Assembly (NCBI RefSeq): GCF_017498065.1
Contig: NZ_JAGDFX010000003.1
Coordinates: 62,001 to 126,000, forward strand
Source of the DNA: Oceanisphaera pacifica
GTDB taxonomy: Bacteria; Pseudomonadota; Gammaproteobacteria; Enterobacterales; Aeromonadaceae
DNA: 64,000 nucleotides
Direction of reading: 5' to 3'
Part shown: in pieces, positions 27,562-36,344 of the stretch
Numbering within the stretch: position 1 is the stretch's first letter
Layout of the letters: each line of letters begins with the position of its first letter
Made by a program: the position numbers and the translations under genes
The notes under the pieces: model-generated
The model's input: the letters and a program-made list of their open reading frames with translations, nothing else
Told to the model about the DNA's origin: nothing
Database searches by the model: none

Positions 27562-27771
27562 CTAGGCCAGCTCAACCTCTTCAGCTTGAGGCCCTTTTTG
27601 ACCTTGGCCGACCACAAAGGTCACCGACTGTCCTTCTTGCAGCGTTTTAAAGCCTTCTCCTTGTATAGACGAAAAGTGCACAAATAGATCTGGCCCAGAG
27701 GTGCGAGTGATAAATCCAAAGCCTTTTTCTTCGTTAAACCATTTTACGGTTCCTGTTTCTCGGGTACTCAT
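27562..27771 (-). CDS. CspA-family cold-shock protein
   Basis: 69 residues from the ATG at 27771, giving [25 protein letters not shown] stands eight bases upstream. The frame extends upstream to 27819 without a better start, and the shorter form matches the family length. Both nucleic-acid-binding motifs are intact: RNP1 KGFGFI and RNP2 LFVHFS. It is a small five-strand beta-barrel that binds single-stranded RNA/DNA and melts mRNA structure. The usual paralogue letters (A-I) cannot be assigned from one sequence. Monocistronic. Confidence 0.92.
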   Translation of the reverse strand: MSTRETGTVKWFNEEKGFGFITRTSGPDLFVHFSSIQGEGFKTLQEGQSVTFVVGQGQKGPQAEEVELA

Positions 27772-28070
27772 AACTGTTATTCCATGTTCTATGGCAAGGT
27801 GGCAATAAAACATTGCCACTCTTTTAGTGTAGCAGCTTAGGTCGCATGGGCTTTTGCGCGTTTTTAATCACATAAAAAATGACGAAGAAAAAGTAGTCTA
27901 TATTGAGAGTCAACACAGGAGCGACAGCTTAAAACGCATCAGAGTTAAAGAGGAAATTACATGCAGCTCTAACTAAATAATCAGATATATGCTTGCAATT
28001 CATGCCTATGTTGGTAGGTTAATAAAGGAAATTTACTTAGCCCACTAACTAAATAAGGTTAGGACTATAA
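27772..28070. other. divergent csp / ectA regulatory region
   Basis: About 300 AT-rich bases. CTAACTAAATAA occurs twice as a perfect 12-base direct repeat, at 27969-27980 and 28045-28056, the second ending 14 bases before the ectA ATG. No ectR gene is present. I could not identify a convincing sigma-70 promoter for ectA; the repeats are candidates for an osmoregulatory site only by position. Confidence 0.35.
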
Positions 28071-28592
28071 ATGATTGATACAGATACTGACACTGCCGTA
28101 GAGCTACAGCTCTTGTTACGTCATCCTAAATCAACTGACGGTTATGGCATCAATCGTCTGATTGAACGTTGTAAGCCGCTTGATACCAACTCTACTTACT
28201 GCAACTTACTACAATGTTCGCATTTTGCAGATACCTGTGTAGTGGCTGAAAATGAAGATGATGGTTCATTACTGGGGTTTATCTCTGCCTACCGCAAACC
28301 TGCCGAGCCAAACACCTTGTTTGTCTGGCAAGTAGCCATAGATAAACGCGCACGTGGTGAAGGCTTGGCACGCACTTTATTAAACACTCTGCTAGATGCG
28401 GATGCGTGTGTGGGTGTTACTCACTTAGAAACCACTATAACAGCAGATAACGCAGCCTCTTGGGGGCTATTCGAAAGCCTCAATCGTAGCCAAGGAACAG
28501 GTAAAGGCGAGCGCCATATCTTGTTTGATCAGCAGCGCCACTTCAACGGCGACAGCAACAGCGAAATACTCTTTCGTATTGAACTCGGCTAA
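28071..28592 (+). CDS. ectA: L-2,4-diaminobutyrate acetyltransferase EctA
   Basis: 173 residues, a GNAT-fold enzyme making N-gamma-acetyl-diaminobutyrate, the second dedicated step of ectoine synthesis. Landmarks are RHPKSTDGYGINRLIERCKPLDTNSTY near the start, LFVWQVAIDKRARGEGLARTLL (acetyl-CoA pyrophosphate loop), and LETTITADNAASWGLFESL. First gene of ectA-ectB-ectC-ask. Cytoplasmic. The length matches the family. Confidence 0.95.
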   Translation: MIDTDTDTAVELQLLLRHPKSTDGYGINRLIERCKPLDTNSTYCNLLQCSHFADTCVVAENEDDGSLLGFISAYRKPAEPNTLFVWQVAIDKRARGEGLARTLLNTLLDADACVGVTHLETTITADNAASWGLFESLNRSQGTGKGERHILFDQQRHFNGDSNSEILFRIELG

Positions 28593-28652
28593 TCCCCTCT
28601 AGCTGAATGCACCTATTTTTAGATTTAAACTCAAGACTTTAAAGGAGTCAAA

Positions 28653-29927
28653 ATGAGTAATATTTTTGATGCAATGGAATCTTCGGTACAAACCTACGCT
28701 CGCTCTTTTCCTGTGACCTTTAATAAGGCACAAGGCGTGTGGCTGTATGATGATGCAGGAAATCGTTATTTAGACTTTTTAGCCGGTGCTGGTACGCTTA
28801 ACTACGGCCATAACAACCCTGCTTTTAAAGAAGCATTAATTGAATACATTCAAGCCGATGGTATTGCCCACGGCCTAGATATGCACACCACTGCCAAAGC
28901 GGGTTTTTTAACTGCGCTACAGCAGTTTATTCTTAAGCCTCGTGATATGGACCATATTGCCCAGTTTACTGGTCCAACTGGGACTAACGCGGTAGAAGCT
29001 GCCATGAAGTTGGCACGTAAAGTCACAGGTCGTAATAATATTGTTACCTTTACTAATGGTTTCCACGGCGTGACCTTGGGTGCTTTAGCGGCCACAGGTA
29101 ACCAACACCACAGAGGCGGTGCGGGTACATCTATGGCTGATATTAGCCGTTTACCTTACGACGGTTACCCAGGCTCTGGTGAAGACAGCTTGTTGTTGTT
29201 TGAAACCATGCTCAACGACAAGTCTAGTGGCTTAGATAAGCCTGCAGCTGTACTTTTTGAAATTGTACAGGGCGAGGGCGGTTTGAACGCCTCATCATTT
29301 GAGTGGCTACAACGTTTAGAGAAAATCTGTCGAGCCCACGATATCTTGATGATTGCTGATGATATTCAAGCAGGTTGTGGCCGTACCGGTACCTTCTTTA
29401 GTTTTGAGCCTGCGGGCATTAAACCAGACATTATTACCCTGTCTAAATCATTAAGCGGCATGGGCTTACCGTTTGCCGTTGTATTACTGCGTCCTGAGCT
29501 AGATAAGTGGAGCCCAGGTGAGCATAACGGTACTTTCCGTGGTAATAATCACGCCTTTGTCACGGCCCGTAAAGCATTAGAAACTTATTGGCAAGATGAT
29601 GAGTTGGCTGCAGGCGTTCGTGCTAAAGGTGAGCTATTAACCCAGCGTATGCAAGCCATGGTTGACCGTTTCCCTAAACTGTTTACCAAGGTAAAAGGTC
29701 GCGGCATGATGCAAGGTATTGCTTGCCATAACGGCGAAATAGCCGATGTGATCACCGGTAAGTGTTTTGAACGCGGTCTTGTGATTGAAACAGCCGGCCC
29801 AGACGGTGAAGTAGTGAAGTGTTTATGCCCACTGATTATTACCGAAGCTGAACTTACCCAAGGTCTAGACTGGTTAGAAGAAGCCATTGTAGAAGCTGAA
29901 GAAGAGCGTGTTCGTAAAGCTTCTTAA
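28653..29927 (+). CDS. ectB: L-2,4-diaminobutyrate:2-oxoglutarate transaminase EctB
   Basis: 424 residues, a class-III PLP aminotransferase converting aspartate semialdehyde to diaminobutyrate with glutamate as donor. Visible are the cofactor-phosphate region GPTGTNAVEAAMKLARK, the FTNGFHGVTLGALAATGN block, ADDIQAGCGRTG with the pyridine-binding Asp, and Lys265 in ITLSKSLSG as Schiff-base lysine. AAAGGAGT is seven bases before the ATG. A strong hairpin lies between this gene and ectC. Confidence 0.96.
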   Translation: MSNIFDAMESSVQTYARSFPVTFNKAQGVWLYDDAGNRYLDFLAGAGTLNYGHNNPAFKEALIEYIQADGIAHGLDMHTTAKAGFLTALQQFILKPRDMDHIAQFTGPTGTNAVEAAMKLARKVTGRNNIVTFTNGFHGVTLGALAATGNQHHRGGAGTSMADISRLPYDGYPGSGEDSLLLFETMLNDKSSGLDKPAAVLFEIVQGEGGLNASSFEWLQRLEKICRAHDILMIADDIQAGCGRTGTFFSFEPAGIKPDIITLSKSLSGMGLPFAVVLLRPELDKWSPGEHNGTFRGNNHAFVTARKALETYWQDDELAAGVRAKGELLTQRMQAMVDRFPKLFTKVKGRGMMQGIACHNGEIADVITGKCFERGLVIETAGPDGEVVKCLCPLIITEAELTQGLDWLEEAIVEAEEERVRKAS

Positions 29928-29940
29928 TGTTGTAGGTTAA

Positions 29941-29968
29941 AAAAGGGGTAATGCAAATTACCCCTTTT
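29941..29968 (+). terminator. terminator-like hairpin between ectB and ectC
   Basis: AAAAGGGGTAAT (29941-29952) and ATTACCCCTTTT (29957-29968) form a perfect 12-pair stem closed by a GCAA tetraloop (GNRA type). The four T residues are inside the stem and are followed by GC, so full termination is doubtful. It more likely attenuates expression or protects ectAB mRNA. Confidence 0.55.
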
Positions 29969-30031
29969 GCTAACAAAGTTCATTGGACTTGCTTAGGTGA
30001 GCCCAAAAAAGTATTAAACAAAGGATATTTC

Positions 30032-30427
30032 ATGATAGTACGTACGCTTGCAGAATGTGAAAAAACAGACCGTTGTGTTAAATCTGAAACCGGTACTTGG
30101 GAAAGCACCCGTATGCTGTTGAAAGACGACAAAATGGGCTTCTCATTTCACATCACTACTATTTACGCTAAGAGTGAAACACACATTCATTATAAGAATC
30201 ACCTTGAGTCTGTGTACTGCATGAGCGGTAATGGTGAAATTGAAGATTTGTCTGATGGCAAAATCTATCCCATTGAGCCAGGTACCTTGTATATTTTAGA
30301 TAAGCACGACAACCACCTGCTGCGTGGTGGTAGTGAAGACATGAAGTTGGCTTGTGTATTTAACCCGCCATTAAGCGGTAAAGAAGTACACGATGCAGAC
30401 GGCGTATACGCTGCAGACACAGAATAA
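30032..30427 (+). CDS. ectC: ectoine synthase EctC
   Basis: 131 residues from the ATG at 30032, with AAAGGA upstream; an in-frame extension to 29951 would overlap the hairpin and is rejected. EctC is a small cupin (RmlC-like) that cyclises N-gamma-acetyl-diaminobutyrate to ectoine. [14 protein letters not shown] at the start, [23 protein letters not shown] (metal and substrate region) and [14 protein letters not shown] near the end are characteristic. No ectD hydroxylase follows, so this locus makes ectoine, not hydroxyectoine. Confidence 0.96.
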   Translation: MIVRTLAECEKTDRCVKSETGTWESTRMLLKDDKMGFSFHITTIYAKSETHIHYKNHLESVYCMSGNGEIEDLSDGKIYPIEPGTLYILDKHDNHLLRGGSEDMKLACVFNPPLSGKEVHDADGVYAADTE

Positions 30428-30440
30428 AAGAATACTGTTA

Positions 30441-30515
30441 CGGGGGCATGATGCCCCCGGCTACGAGCATTTTCACTGGGCAGGGCTGGTTAATGTCCCA
30501 GGCCCAATGAAAATG
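30441..30515 (+). repeat. two consecutive hairpins between ectC and ask
   Basis: The first is CGGGGGC (30441-30447) with GCCCCCG (30453-30459). The second has arms 30468-30481 and 30502-30515, 13 of 14 positions pairing (CATTTTCA...TGGGC type). Neither ends in a T run. They occupy most of the 134-base gap and may set the stoichiometry of ask relative to ectABC. Confidence 0.5.
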
Positions 30516-30561
30516 TGCGACTACAGTAATTAACTGTTTTACAAACATAAAGGGAATAAAA

Positions 30562-32004
30562 GTGCCACATACACATACAGTAGAGAAGATCGGCGGTACC
30601 TCCATGAGTGAGTACGAGGCGGTACGCGATCATGTAGTGTTACACGACCGCACTCCAGAACAATATTATCAACGTATTCTCGTGGTCTCGGCGTTTGGTG
30701 GGGTAACCGATGGTTTACTCGAATGTAAGCGTACCGGTGCACCAGGGGTTTATGCCACCTATGCAGACTCAGAAGATGACAGTGCTTGGGAGCAAACCCT
30801 AGATAATGTCTGCAATTACATGGCACAAATTAACGAAGACATGTTTGGCAAAACCCCCGAACGTGCATTAGCAGACTCTTTTTTACAAGACCGTATTGCC
30901 GGTATTCGTGATTGTTTACATCACCTGCGCCAGGTGTGTGCTTTTGGTCAGTTTCAGTTAGCCGAACAATTACAAACCATTCGTGAGCTATTAGCGGCCA
31001 TGGGTGAAGCACACAGTGCACATAACATGGTGCTCTATTTACGCCAAAGTGGTGTGAATGCGGTGCTAATGGACTTAACGGGTTGGCGTACCGATGATGC
31101 CTTGCCACTTGATGATGTACTAAAGCAAGCATTAGACCATATTGACTTGTCGACACAACTGCCGGTTGTTACAGGCTACGCTCACTGCCAAGAGGGCTTA
31201 ATGAGCCGCTTTGACCGTGGCTACAGTGAAATGACCTTTAGCCGCTTGGCAGTATTAAGTGGTGCTCGCGAAGCTATTATTCATAAAGAGTTCCACCTAA
31301 GCAGCGCCGATCCTCGCCTTGTGGGTAAAGACAAAGTGGTGCCTATTGGTCGTACCAACTATGATGTGACCGATCAGCTGTCTAACTTGGGTATGGAAGC
31401 GATTCACCCGCAAGCGGCCAAAGGCTTACGTCAACAAGGTATTCCGTTGCGGGTACGTAACACCTTTGAACCGGATCACGAAGGGACGTTAATCACCACT
31501 GATTACCGTAGTCCGTCTCCTTGTGTCGAAATGGTGGCGGGGCGTCGCAATATTTTTGCAGTTGAGCTCTTTGACCAAGACATGGTGGGTCGAGTGTCAC
31601 ACTATGCTGAGTGCTTTACCGATGAGTTAGACGGTATGCGTTTAAACTTGGTGTCAAAAGACATGAACGCCAACACGCTGACCTATTATATTTCGGGTAA
31701 CCGTAAAGCGGTACGCACCTTAGTGGGCGCCTTGCAGCGTCGTTTTGAGCAAGCCGAAATTAATGCTCATAAGGTTTCTGTCGTATCAGCGGTAGGCAGT
31801 GATATGAGTATTCCAGGCTTATTGGCCCGCTCGGTGGCGGCCCTAAACAAAGCCAACGTTCCGGTACGAGCGGTGCACCAGTCGTTGCGTGCAGTAGAGA
31901 TGCAATTTATTGTTGATGATCAGTACTATGAGCAAGCTGTAGTTTCATTGCACAATGAATTGGTACAAACGGATGCAGAAACCGTGGCCATGTCAGTTGC
32001 CTAA
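30562..32004 (+). CDS. ask: ectoine-specific aspartate kinase Ask_Ect
   Basis: 480 residues beginning at a GTG with AAGGGAA upstream. It phosphorylates aspartate to feed aspartate semialdehyde to EctB. The amino-acid kinase motif appears as VEKIGGTSMSEYEAV (residues 7-21, with KxGGTS) and FSRLAVLSGAREAIIHKEFH. Two ACT-type regulatory segments near the C-terminus (VSKDMNANTLTYYISG; VSVVSAVGSDMSIPGLLARS) are of the divergent sort seen in kinases linked to ect operons, which escape lysine/threonine feedback. Linkage to ectABC settles the assignment. Confidence 0.93.
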   Translation: MPHTHTVEKIGGTSMSEYEAVRDHVVLHDRTPEQYYQRILVVSAFGGVTDGLLECKRTGAPGVYATYADSEDDSAWEQTLDNVCNYMAQINEDMFGKTPERALADSFLQDRIAGIRDCLHHLRQVCAFGQFQLAEQLQTIRELLAAMGEAHSAHNMVLYLRQSGVNAVLMDLTGWRTDDALPLDDVLKQALDHIDLSTQLPVVTGYAHCQEGLMSRFDRGYSEMTFSRLAVLSGAREAIIHKEFHLSSADPRLVGKDKVVPIGRTNYDVTDQLSNLGMEAIHPQAAKGLRQQGIPLRVRNTFEPDHEGTLITTDYRSPSPCVEMVAGRRNIFAVELFDQDMVGRVSHYAECFTDELDGMRLNLVSKDMNANTLTYYISGNRKAVRTLVGALQRRFEQAEINAHKVSVVSAVGSDMSIPGLLARSVAALNKANVPVRAVHQSLRAVEMQFIVDDQYYEQAVVSLHNELVQTDAETVAMSVA

Positions 32005-32061
32005 GAGCTTTAAGCTTTGATAAACGCCGCGTTTTCAAAGACCACAGCTTAATTGCCTAAC

Positions 32062-32094
32062 AATCCCTTGCTAACTTATAGCAGGGGATTTTTT
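32062..32094 (+). terminator. intrinsic terminator of the ect operon
   Basis: AATCCCTTGCT (32062-32072) pairs with AGCAGGGGATT (32080-32090) with one wobble, followed by a T run. Confidence 0.85.
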
Positions 32095-32187
32095 ATACTC
32101 AGCGCTCAACTGCCGGTGCGCTTGCTTTCTTGTTGCCGTACTTTTTGGCACAATTACCGCTTACTTGATTAACGATGGACTCCATTT

Positions 32188-32469
32188 ATGGCCAAGCGTG
32201 CCTGTGCCTTACATATACTCGTCAAAACCGAAGCCGAATGTTTGGCGCTAAAAAAACAACTGGCTGGGGGAGCTGATTTTCATAAGTTAGCGAAAAAGCA
32301 TTCAACCTGCCCCTCGGGTAAACGCGGCGGTGACTTAGGCGAGTTTAAGAAAGGAGACATGGTGGGATCGGTGGATAAAGCCGTGTTCTCTGGCCCAGAG
32401 CTTACGATTCAAGGACCGGTGAAAAGTCGATTTGGTTACCACTTAATTAAAGTCTTGTATCGCAACTAG
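32188..32469 (+). CDS. ppiC: parvulin-type peptidyl-prolyl isomerase PpiC
   Basis: 93 residues, a single stand-alone parvulin domain. It begins [14 protein letters not shown] (active-site His in ALHILV), has [16 protein letters not shown] in the middle, and ends [13 protein letters not shown], the second active-site region. It catalyses cis-trans isomerisation of prolyl bonds in the cytoplasm, with no signal peptide. The length matches E. coli PpiC (93). Single gene between the ect operon and ybjD. Confidence 0.95.
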   Translation: MAKRACALHILVKTEAECLALKKQLAGGADFHKLAKKHSTCPSGKRGGDLGEFKKGDMVGSVDKAVFSGPELTIQGPVKSRFGYHLIKVLYRN

Positions 32470-32521
32470 CCTATTTACGCTGGATATTTAACTGGGGGTC
32501 AACAGATCCTAGGGACGGTCG

Positions 32522-34144
32522 ATGTTTCTTGAACATATTCAAATCCGTAACTTTATGGGTCTGAATCAGTTGTCGTTAACCCTGCACCAAAGTACGGCAC
32601 TGATGGGGGAAAATGCTTGGGGAAAAACCAGCTTATTTCGTGCCTTATGGCGGTTAATGGGGCAAGGCGGCTGTTGTTATCAATTTATTGACGATGACTT
32701 TTATCGACCAGACTCCGATGAAGCTATTCATGATCTACAAATTGTACTCACCTACCGTGAACACAGGCCCGGCATCAGTGAGCACTCCGCTCGCTTAGCC
32801 CGCCTAGAGCCGGCATGGATAAAGCACAAAGATGGCTTTCACCGAGTGCATTATTGCGCCAGTGCCAAACGCACAGGGCAAAACATTATTAGCCATCATG
32901 GTTTTACTAATGCTGCTGGGGTGGAACTTGAGCTGGATAACGCCCAGCAGTTAGTGCATCAACTTATTGAAATGAACCCAGTGTTTCGCCTGCGAGATTC
33001 TCGCGGCACGCCGCAAGACCTTCCTATTGTTAACTTAAACGGGGACTATGAGCAGTTACTTACCCATTTAAGTGAACAGTTAGCGCAAGACGATGAGCTG
33101 CCTCAGCAAGATATTAAAGCCGGCCTTGATGCGGTGCGCCAATTACTCGAGCATTATTTTACCCCGCAAGGGGCAACCAGCCGAGCCCCAAGGCGAGCGC
33201 GAGATATTGCCATTCACCCCGTAACACTTAGCCAATTAGGAAAGCTCAACAATTGGCAGCCTAAAGGTGAAGAGAGTAATTTATCGTTAGCGCTGTCAAC
33301 CGTGGCTCACACTATTTTGCAAGCCCGTGGAGGGCGGCCCATCGAAACCGGCGCACGGCCCTTACTGCTGATTGAAGACCCCGAAAGTCGCTTACACCCC
33401 ACTATGCTAGCGGTGACTTGGGGGATATTAGACCGTTTTCCGGGACAGAAGCTGGTGACCACGAACTCAGGGGACTTGCTTTCGGCATTTCCACTGCATC
33501 ACTTACGACGTTTAGTTCGTCTGTCAGATCAAACCAAGAGTTTTCGCATTGGTAATGAAAAATACAATGGCGAAGATATGCGCCGCATTGCCTTTCATGT
33601 GCGTATTAACCGGCCTATGTCATTATTTGCCCGTTATTGGCTGCTGGTGGAAGGAGAAACCGAGATTTGGCTGCTTAATGAGTTGGCGCGAATTTGTGGA
33701 TATATACTGCCAGCAGAGGGCATTCGTATTATTGAGTTTGCGCAATGCGGCTATAGTCCATTAATTAAGGTTGCCCGAGATTTTGGTATTGGTTGGCACC
33801 TGCTTACCGACGGTGATGAGGCCGGACAAAAGTATGCACAGGGCGTGCGTAGTTTACTGCGAGGCGAGCGTGAAACCAACCATCTAACGGTATTGCCCCA
33901 TATTGATATTGAGCGCTATTTATTTGATAACGGGCTCGAGTCAGTGTTTCGCCAAGAAGCACAAATTTTTGATAAACATACCCCCGCCAGTCGTATTATA
34001 GAGCGCGCCTTAAGTCGGCGTACTAAGCCTGGCATGGCATTAGCTGTCATTGAAGCCATAGAGCTACAAGGAGTAAAAACGGTTCCCAAAGAGCTGAGGC
34101 GCATGTTTGCCCGTATGGTTGCTAATGCCCGTCAACAAGGTTAG
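32522..34144 (+). CDS. ybjD: OLD-family ATP-dependent endonuclease-like protein, YbjD (DUF2813)
   Basis: 540 residues, close to E. coli YbjD. The ABC-type ATPase part begins LEHIQIRNFMGLNQLSL with a Walker A-like GENAWGKTS (29-37). LLIEDPESRLHP (near 280) provides the Walker B/D-loop. A C-terminal TOPRIM domain follows, with LLVEGETEIWLLNELA (near 376) and LLTDGDEAGQKYA (near 428), which hold the metal-binding Glu and Asp residues. OLD proteins are nucleases linked to phage exclusion or repair; YbjD itself is uncharacterised. This is the conserved backbone version rather than a gabAB-type pair. A hairpin (34130-34139 / 34151-34160) spans its stop codon. Confidence 0.88.
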   Translation: MFLEHIQIRNFMGLNQLSLTLHQSTALMGENAWGKTSLFRALWRLMGQGGCCYQFIDDDFYRPDSDEAIHDLQIVLTYREHRPGISEHSARLARLEPAWIKHKDGFHRVHYCASAKRTGQNIISHHGFTNAAGVELELDNAQQLVHQLIEMNPVFRLRDSRGTPQDLPIVNLNGDYEQLLTHLSEQLAQDDELPQQDIKAGLDAVRQLLEHYFTPQGATSRAPRRARDIAIHPVTLSQLGKLNNWQPKGEESNLSLALSTVAHTILQARGGRPIETGARPLLLIEDPESRLHPTMLAVTWGILDRFPGQKLVTTNSGDLLSAFPLHHLRRLVRLSDQTKSFRIGNEKYNGEDMRRIAFHVRINRPMSLFARYWLLVEGETEIWLLNELARICGYILPAEGIRIIEFAQCGYSPLIKVARDFGIGWHLLTDGDEAGQKYAQGVRSLLRGERETNHLTVLPHIDIERYLFDNGLESVFRQEAQIFDKHTPASRIIERALSRRTKPGMALAVIEAIELQGVKTVPKELRRMFARMVANARQQG

Positions 34145-34215
34145 TTCATGCTTGTTGACGCTTGGTGTCCGCTAAGCGTTTTATTTTTAATTATTTATTT
34201 GTTGGAGAATCATCC

Positions 34216-34956
34216 ATGACAGGATTTTTGGCGGCGCAACTGTTTGCGCCTTTGGCGCTGACGGCCACCACAGCACTAGGATTATTGATTTGGATATTAC
34301 ACAAAGGTGATTTATGCCCGGGTCAAAAACGGCGTATCAGTGATGGTTTAATGTCGGTATGGGCCGTTTTTGGCTTAGCCCTTATGCTATCGGTAGAAGC
34401 CAGCGCTCCTCCATTTATGTTATGGCTGGGGGGCGCAAGTTTAGTCGCAGGCTTGGCTGCGATCGTTTATCAAGCACGGTTACAAGGCAAGCGTAGCCTA
34501 GCGCTGAGCTGGCATTGGCCCGCCTTAGTGTTAGCGGTTATTTATGGGGTGTGTGTCTTGTTTAGAGTAGGGCCTGCTGCGGTGTTAATGGCTGGAGCCG
34601 GTGGCTGCGTCTTTGCCCATTTGATTATGGTGCGTGCCAAACACAGATTGCAGGCGTTTAATGTTTTATTACCTCTAGCGGGTATTGGCTGTTCGCTTGG
34701 TTTATTGGTGTATTTGTTGGTGCAAACCTTATGGCTACAAAGCGATGCGAGCGCGGTATTCAGTGCCGAGCCGCTGATCCCCCTGTTTGCTCAGGTATGC
34801 GCTGCCATTTTATTCGGGAGTATTATCTGGTTGCTACCTTTATTACGAAAACAACAGACTAAACCGCCAGTGGTTGCCGTTGCGGCCTTGTTAATCTTGG
34901 GCGGTTTAACCGTTGGGCGGGGCATTATCTGGCAATTGTCCGTTAACATTAGTTAA
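34216..34956 (+). CDS. orphan DmsC-like membrane protein
   Basis: 246 residues from the ATG at 34216 (GGAG eight bases upstream; an in-frame upstream extension to 34162 lacks this). About eight membrane segments. By eye it resembles E. coli DmsC at both ends: LIWILHKGDLCPGQKRRI near residue 24 parallels DmsC's LALLKGDLRAETQQRV, and LILGGLTVGRGIIWQL at the end parallels its LLLAGELIGRGVFYGL. DmsC is the quinol-oxidising anchor of DMSO reductase, but no dmsA or dmsB lies here and the protein is shorter, so the role is open. It follows ybjD on the same strand. Confidence 0.6.
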   Translation: MTGFLAAQLFAPLALTATTALGLLIWILHKGDLCPGQKRRISDGLMSVWAVFGLALMLSVEASAPPFMLWLGGASLVAGLAAIVYQARLQGKRSLALSWHWPALVLAVIYGVCVLFRVGPAAVLMAGAGGCVFAHLIMVRAKHRLQAFNVLLPLAGIGCSLGLLVYLLVQTLWLQSDASAVFSAEPLIPLFAQVCAAILFGSIIWLLPLLRKQQTKPPVVAVAALLILGGLTVGRGIIWQLSVNIS

Positions 34957-35048
34957 ACAGCAAAAAAATTGCAGGCTAAGACAAATTTTTCTCGTTGTAC
35001 TTCATTTTGTGTTCTTCTTAATATGCGCGCCTCAAATTCGGAGGCGTC

Positions 35049-36188
35049 ATGCATTTACTACCCCTTTATCTTCATTTAACACTGCTTACCTTGGGTAATG
35101 CTTTTTTACTTACCTTGGTTGCTGTGTATTTGAATGCGCAGGGAACCTCAGCTGCTCAAATTGGTTTGGTGGGCTCTGCATTTTATTTGGGGATGTTTGG
35201 TGCCAGCTTTTTTGCCGATAAATTTATTCAGTCATTGGGGCACGTTCGCGCCCTGGTTTTGTGCTGTATTACCCTAGCCTTAGCTGCGGTGGCACTCACT
35301 TGGACCCACTTATTGCCTTTGTGGTTATTACTTAGAGTGATAGCAGGGGTTGCTGCCGCCATTGGTTTTGTAGCGGTAGAAAGTTGGGTGCTGGGTGTGG
35401 CGCCATTGCATCAGCGCTCTCGCTCTATGGCGCGCTATATGCTGGTCTATTATTTTAGTTCTGGTATTAGTCAGTTGTTTATTGACTGGATCCCTCTTTC
35501 AGGCTTACTGGGCTTTGGGCTGGCGGCCAGTTTATGCGTGCTATCGGTAGTTCCTTTATATTGGACTCAGCGCCCAGACTTAACGGATGACGATGCTATT
35601 AATGTCACTGTCAGCGCTAAGCCGCCTCGCTCTGAGCGAGCACTGGGTTTAGTCGGATGTTTGGTGGCCGGCATGCTATTAGGCGTATTAGCGGCACTGA
35701 TGCCCATTCAACTACAACAGCTGGCGTTAAATGACGAAGTGGGGTTGTATATGGCATGGCTGGTACTTTGTGGTATGGCCTTTCAGTTACCTAATGGCGC
35801 CTTATCAGATAAGTTTGGTCAAAAAAATATGATGGCAGTACAAACCGTTATGATAGGTGTTGGCTGCTTATTATTATGGGAGTTTGACGACAAGCGCATA
35901 TTGCTGCTGGCTTTAGCTTTGCTAGGGGCGGGAGGCTTTACCTTATATCCCACCACCATGGCTTATGCATGCGGTAAGCTTAATGGCCGGGCGTTAGTGA
36001 AAATGACGCAAAAACTGATGTTTTTTTATAGTTTAGGTTCACTAACAGGGCCCATGATGGCGGGCATGATGTTAGAGCGACAGCAGTCAGGGTTGTTTTT
36101 GTTTGTTATTTTACTCATGACCAGCTGGGGCTTATGGTTATTACTTATGCGTCTATTTAGTAATAAGCCGGTGGGCACGACTATATAA
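35049..36188 (+). CDS. major-facilitator transporter, YcaD-like
   Basis: 379 residues and about twelve membrane segments, the short MFS form. The first half starts YLHLTLLTLGNAFLLTLVAVYLNAQG and carries GLVGSAFYLGMFGASFFADKFIQSLGH, the loop-2/3 MFS signature with an Asp-Lys pair. IGFVAVESWVLGVAPLHQRSRSMA follows, and GALSDKFGQKNMM is the second-half equivalent. It matches the YcaD group; the substrate is unknown. GGAGGCGTC precedes the ATG. No regulator or metabolic partner is adjacent. Confidence 0.82.
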   Translation: MHLLPLYLHLTLLTLGNAFLLTLVAVYLNAQGTSAAQIGLVGSAFYLGMFGASFFADKFIQSLGHVRALVLCCITLALAAVALTWTHLLPLWLLLRVIAGVAAAIGFVAVESWVLGVAPLHQRSRSMARYMLVYYFSSGISQLFIDWIPLSGLLGFGLAASLCVLSVVPLYWTQRPDLTDDDAINVTVSAKPPRSERALGLVGCLVAGMLLGVLAALMPIQLQQLALNDEVGLYMAWLVLCGMAFQLPNGALSDKFGQKNMMAVQTVMIGVGCLLLWEFDDKRILLLALALLGAGGFTLYPTTMAYACGKLNGRALVKMTQKLMFFYSLGSLTGPMMAGMMLERQQSGLFLFVILLMTSWGLWLLLMRLFSNKPVGTTI

Positions 36189-36214
36189 GGGCAGAGTGAG
36201 CCTCTTTTCACTAG

Positions 36215-36241
36215 CAAAGGTTGGCCGAGTGCCAGCCTTTG
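36215..36241 (+). terminator. terminator-like hairpin after the MFS gene
   Basis: CAAAGGTTGGC (36215-36225), loop CGAGT, GCCAGCCTTTG (36231-36241), one wobble. The following TTGATCTT is only weakly U-rich. Confidence 0.5.
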
Positions 36242-36344
36242 TTGATCTTAATAGCGCGCAGCTTAGCGTTGGCGGTCTACTGGCAATGGTTTATGTTAGT
36301 ATCAAGGTAACAGATGACTCACACAGTATGTAAGAGGGTGAAAT

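Noticed and set aside
32522-34144. YbjD nuclease as part of a defence system such as Gabija.
   Set aside because: It resembles the conserved single-gene YbjD/DUF2813 type, and no UvrD-like helicase partner is adjacent.
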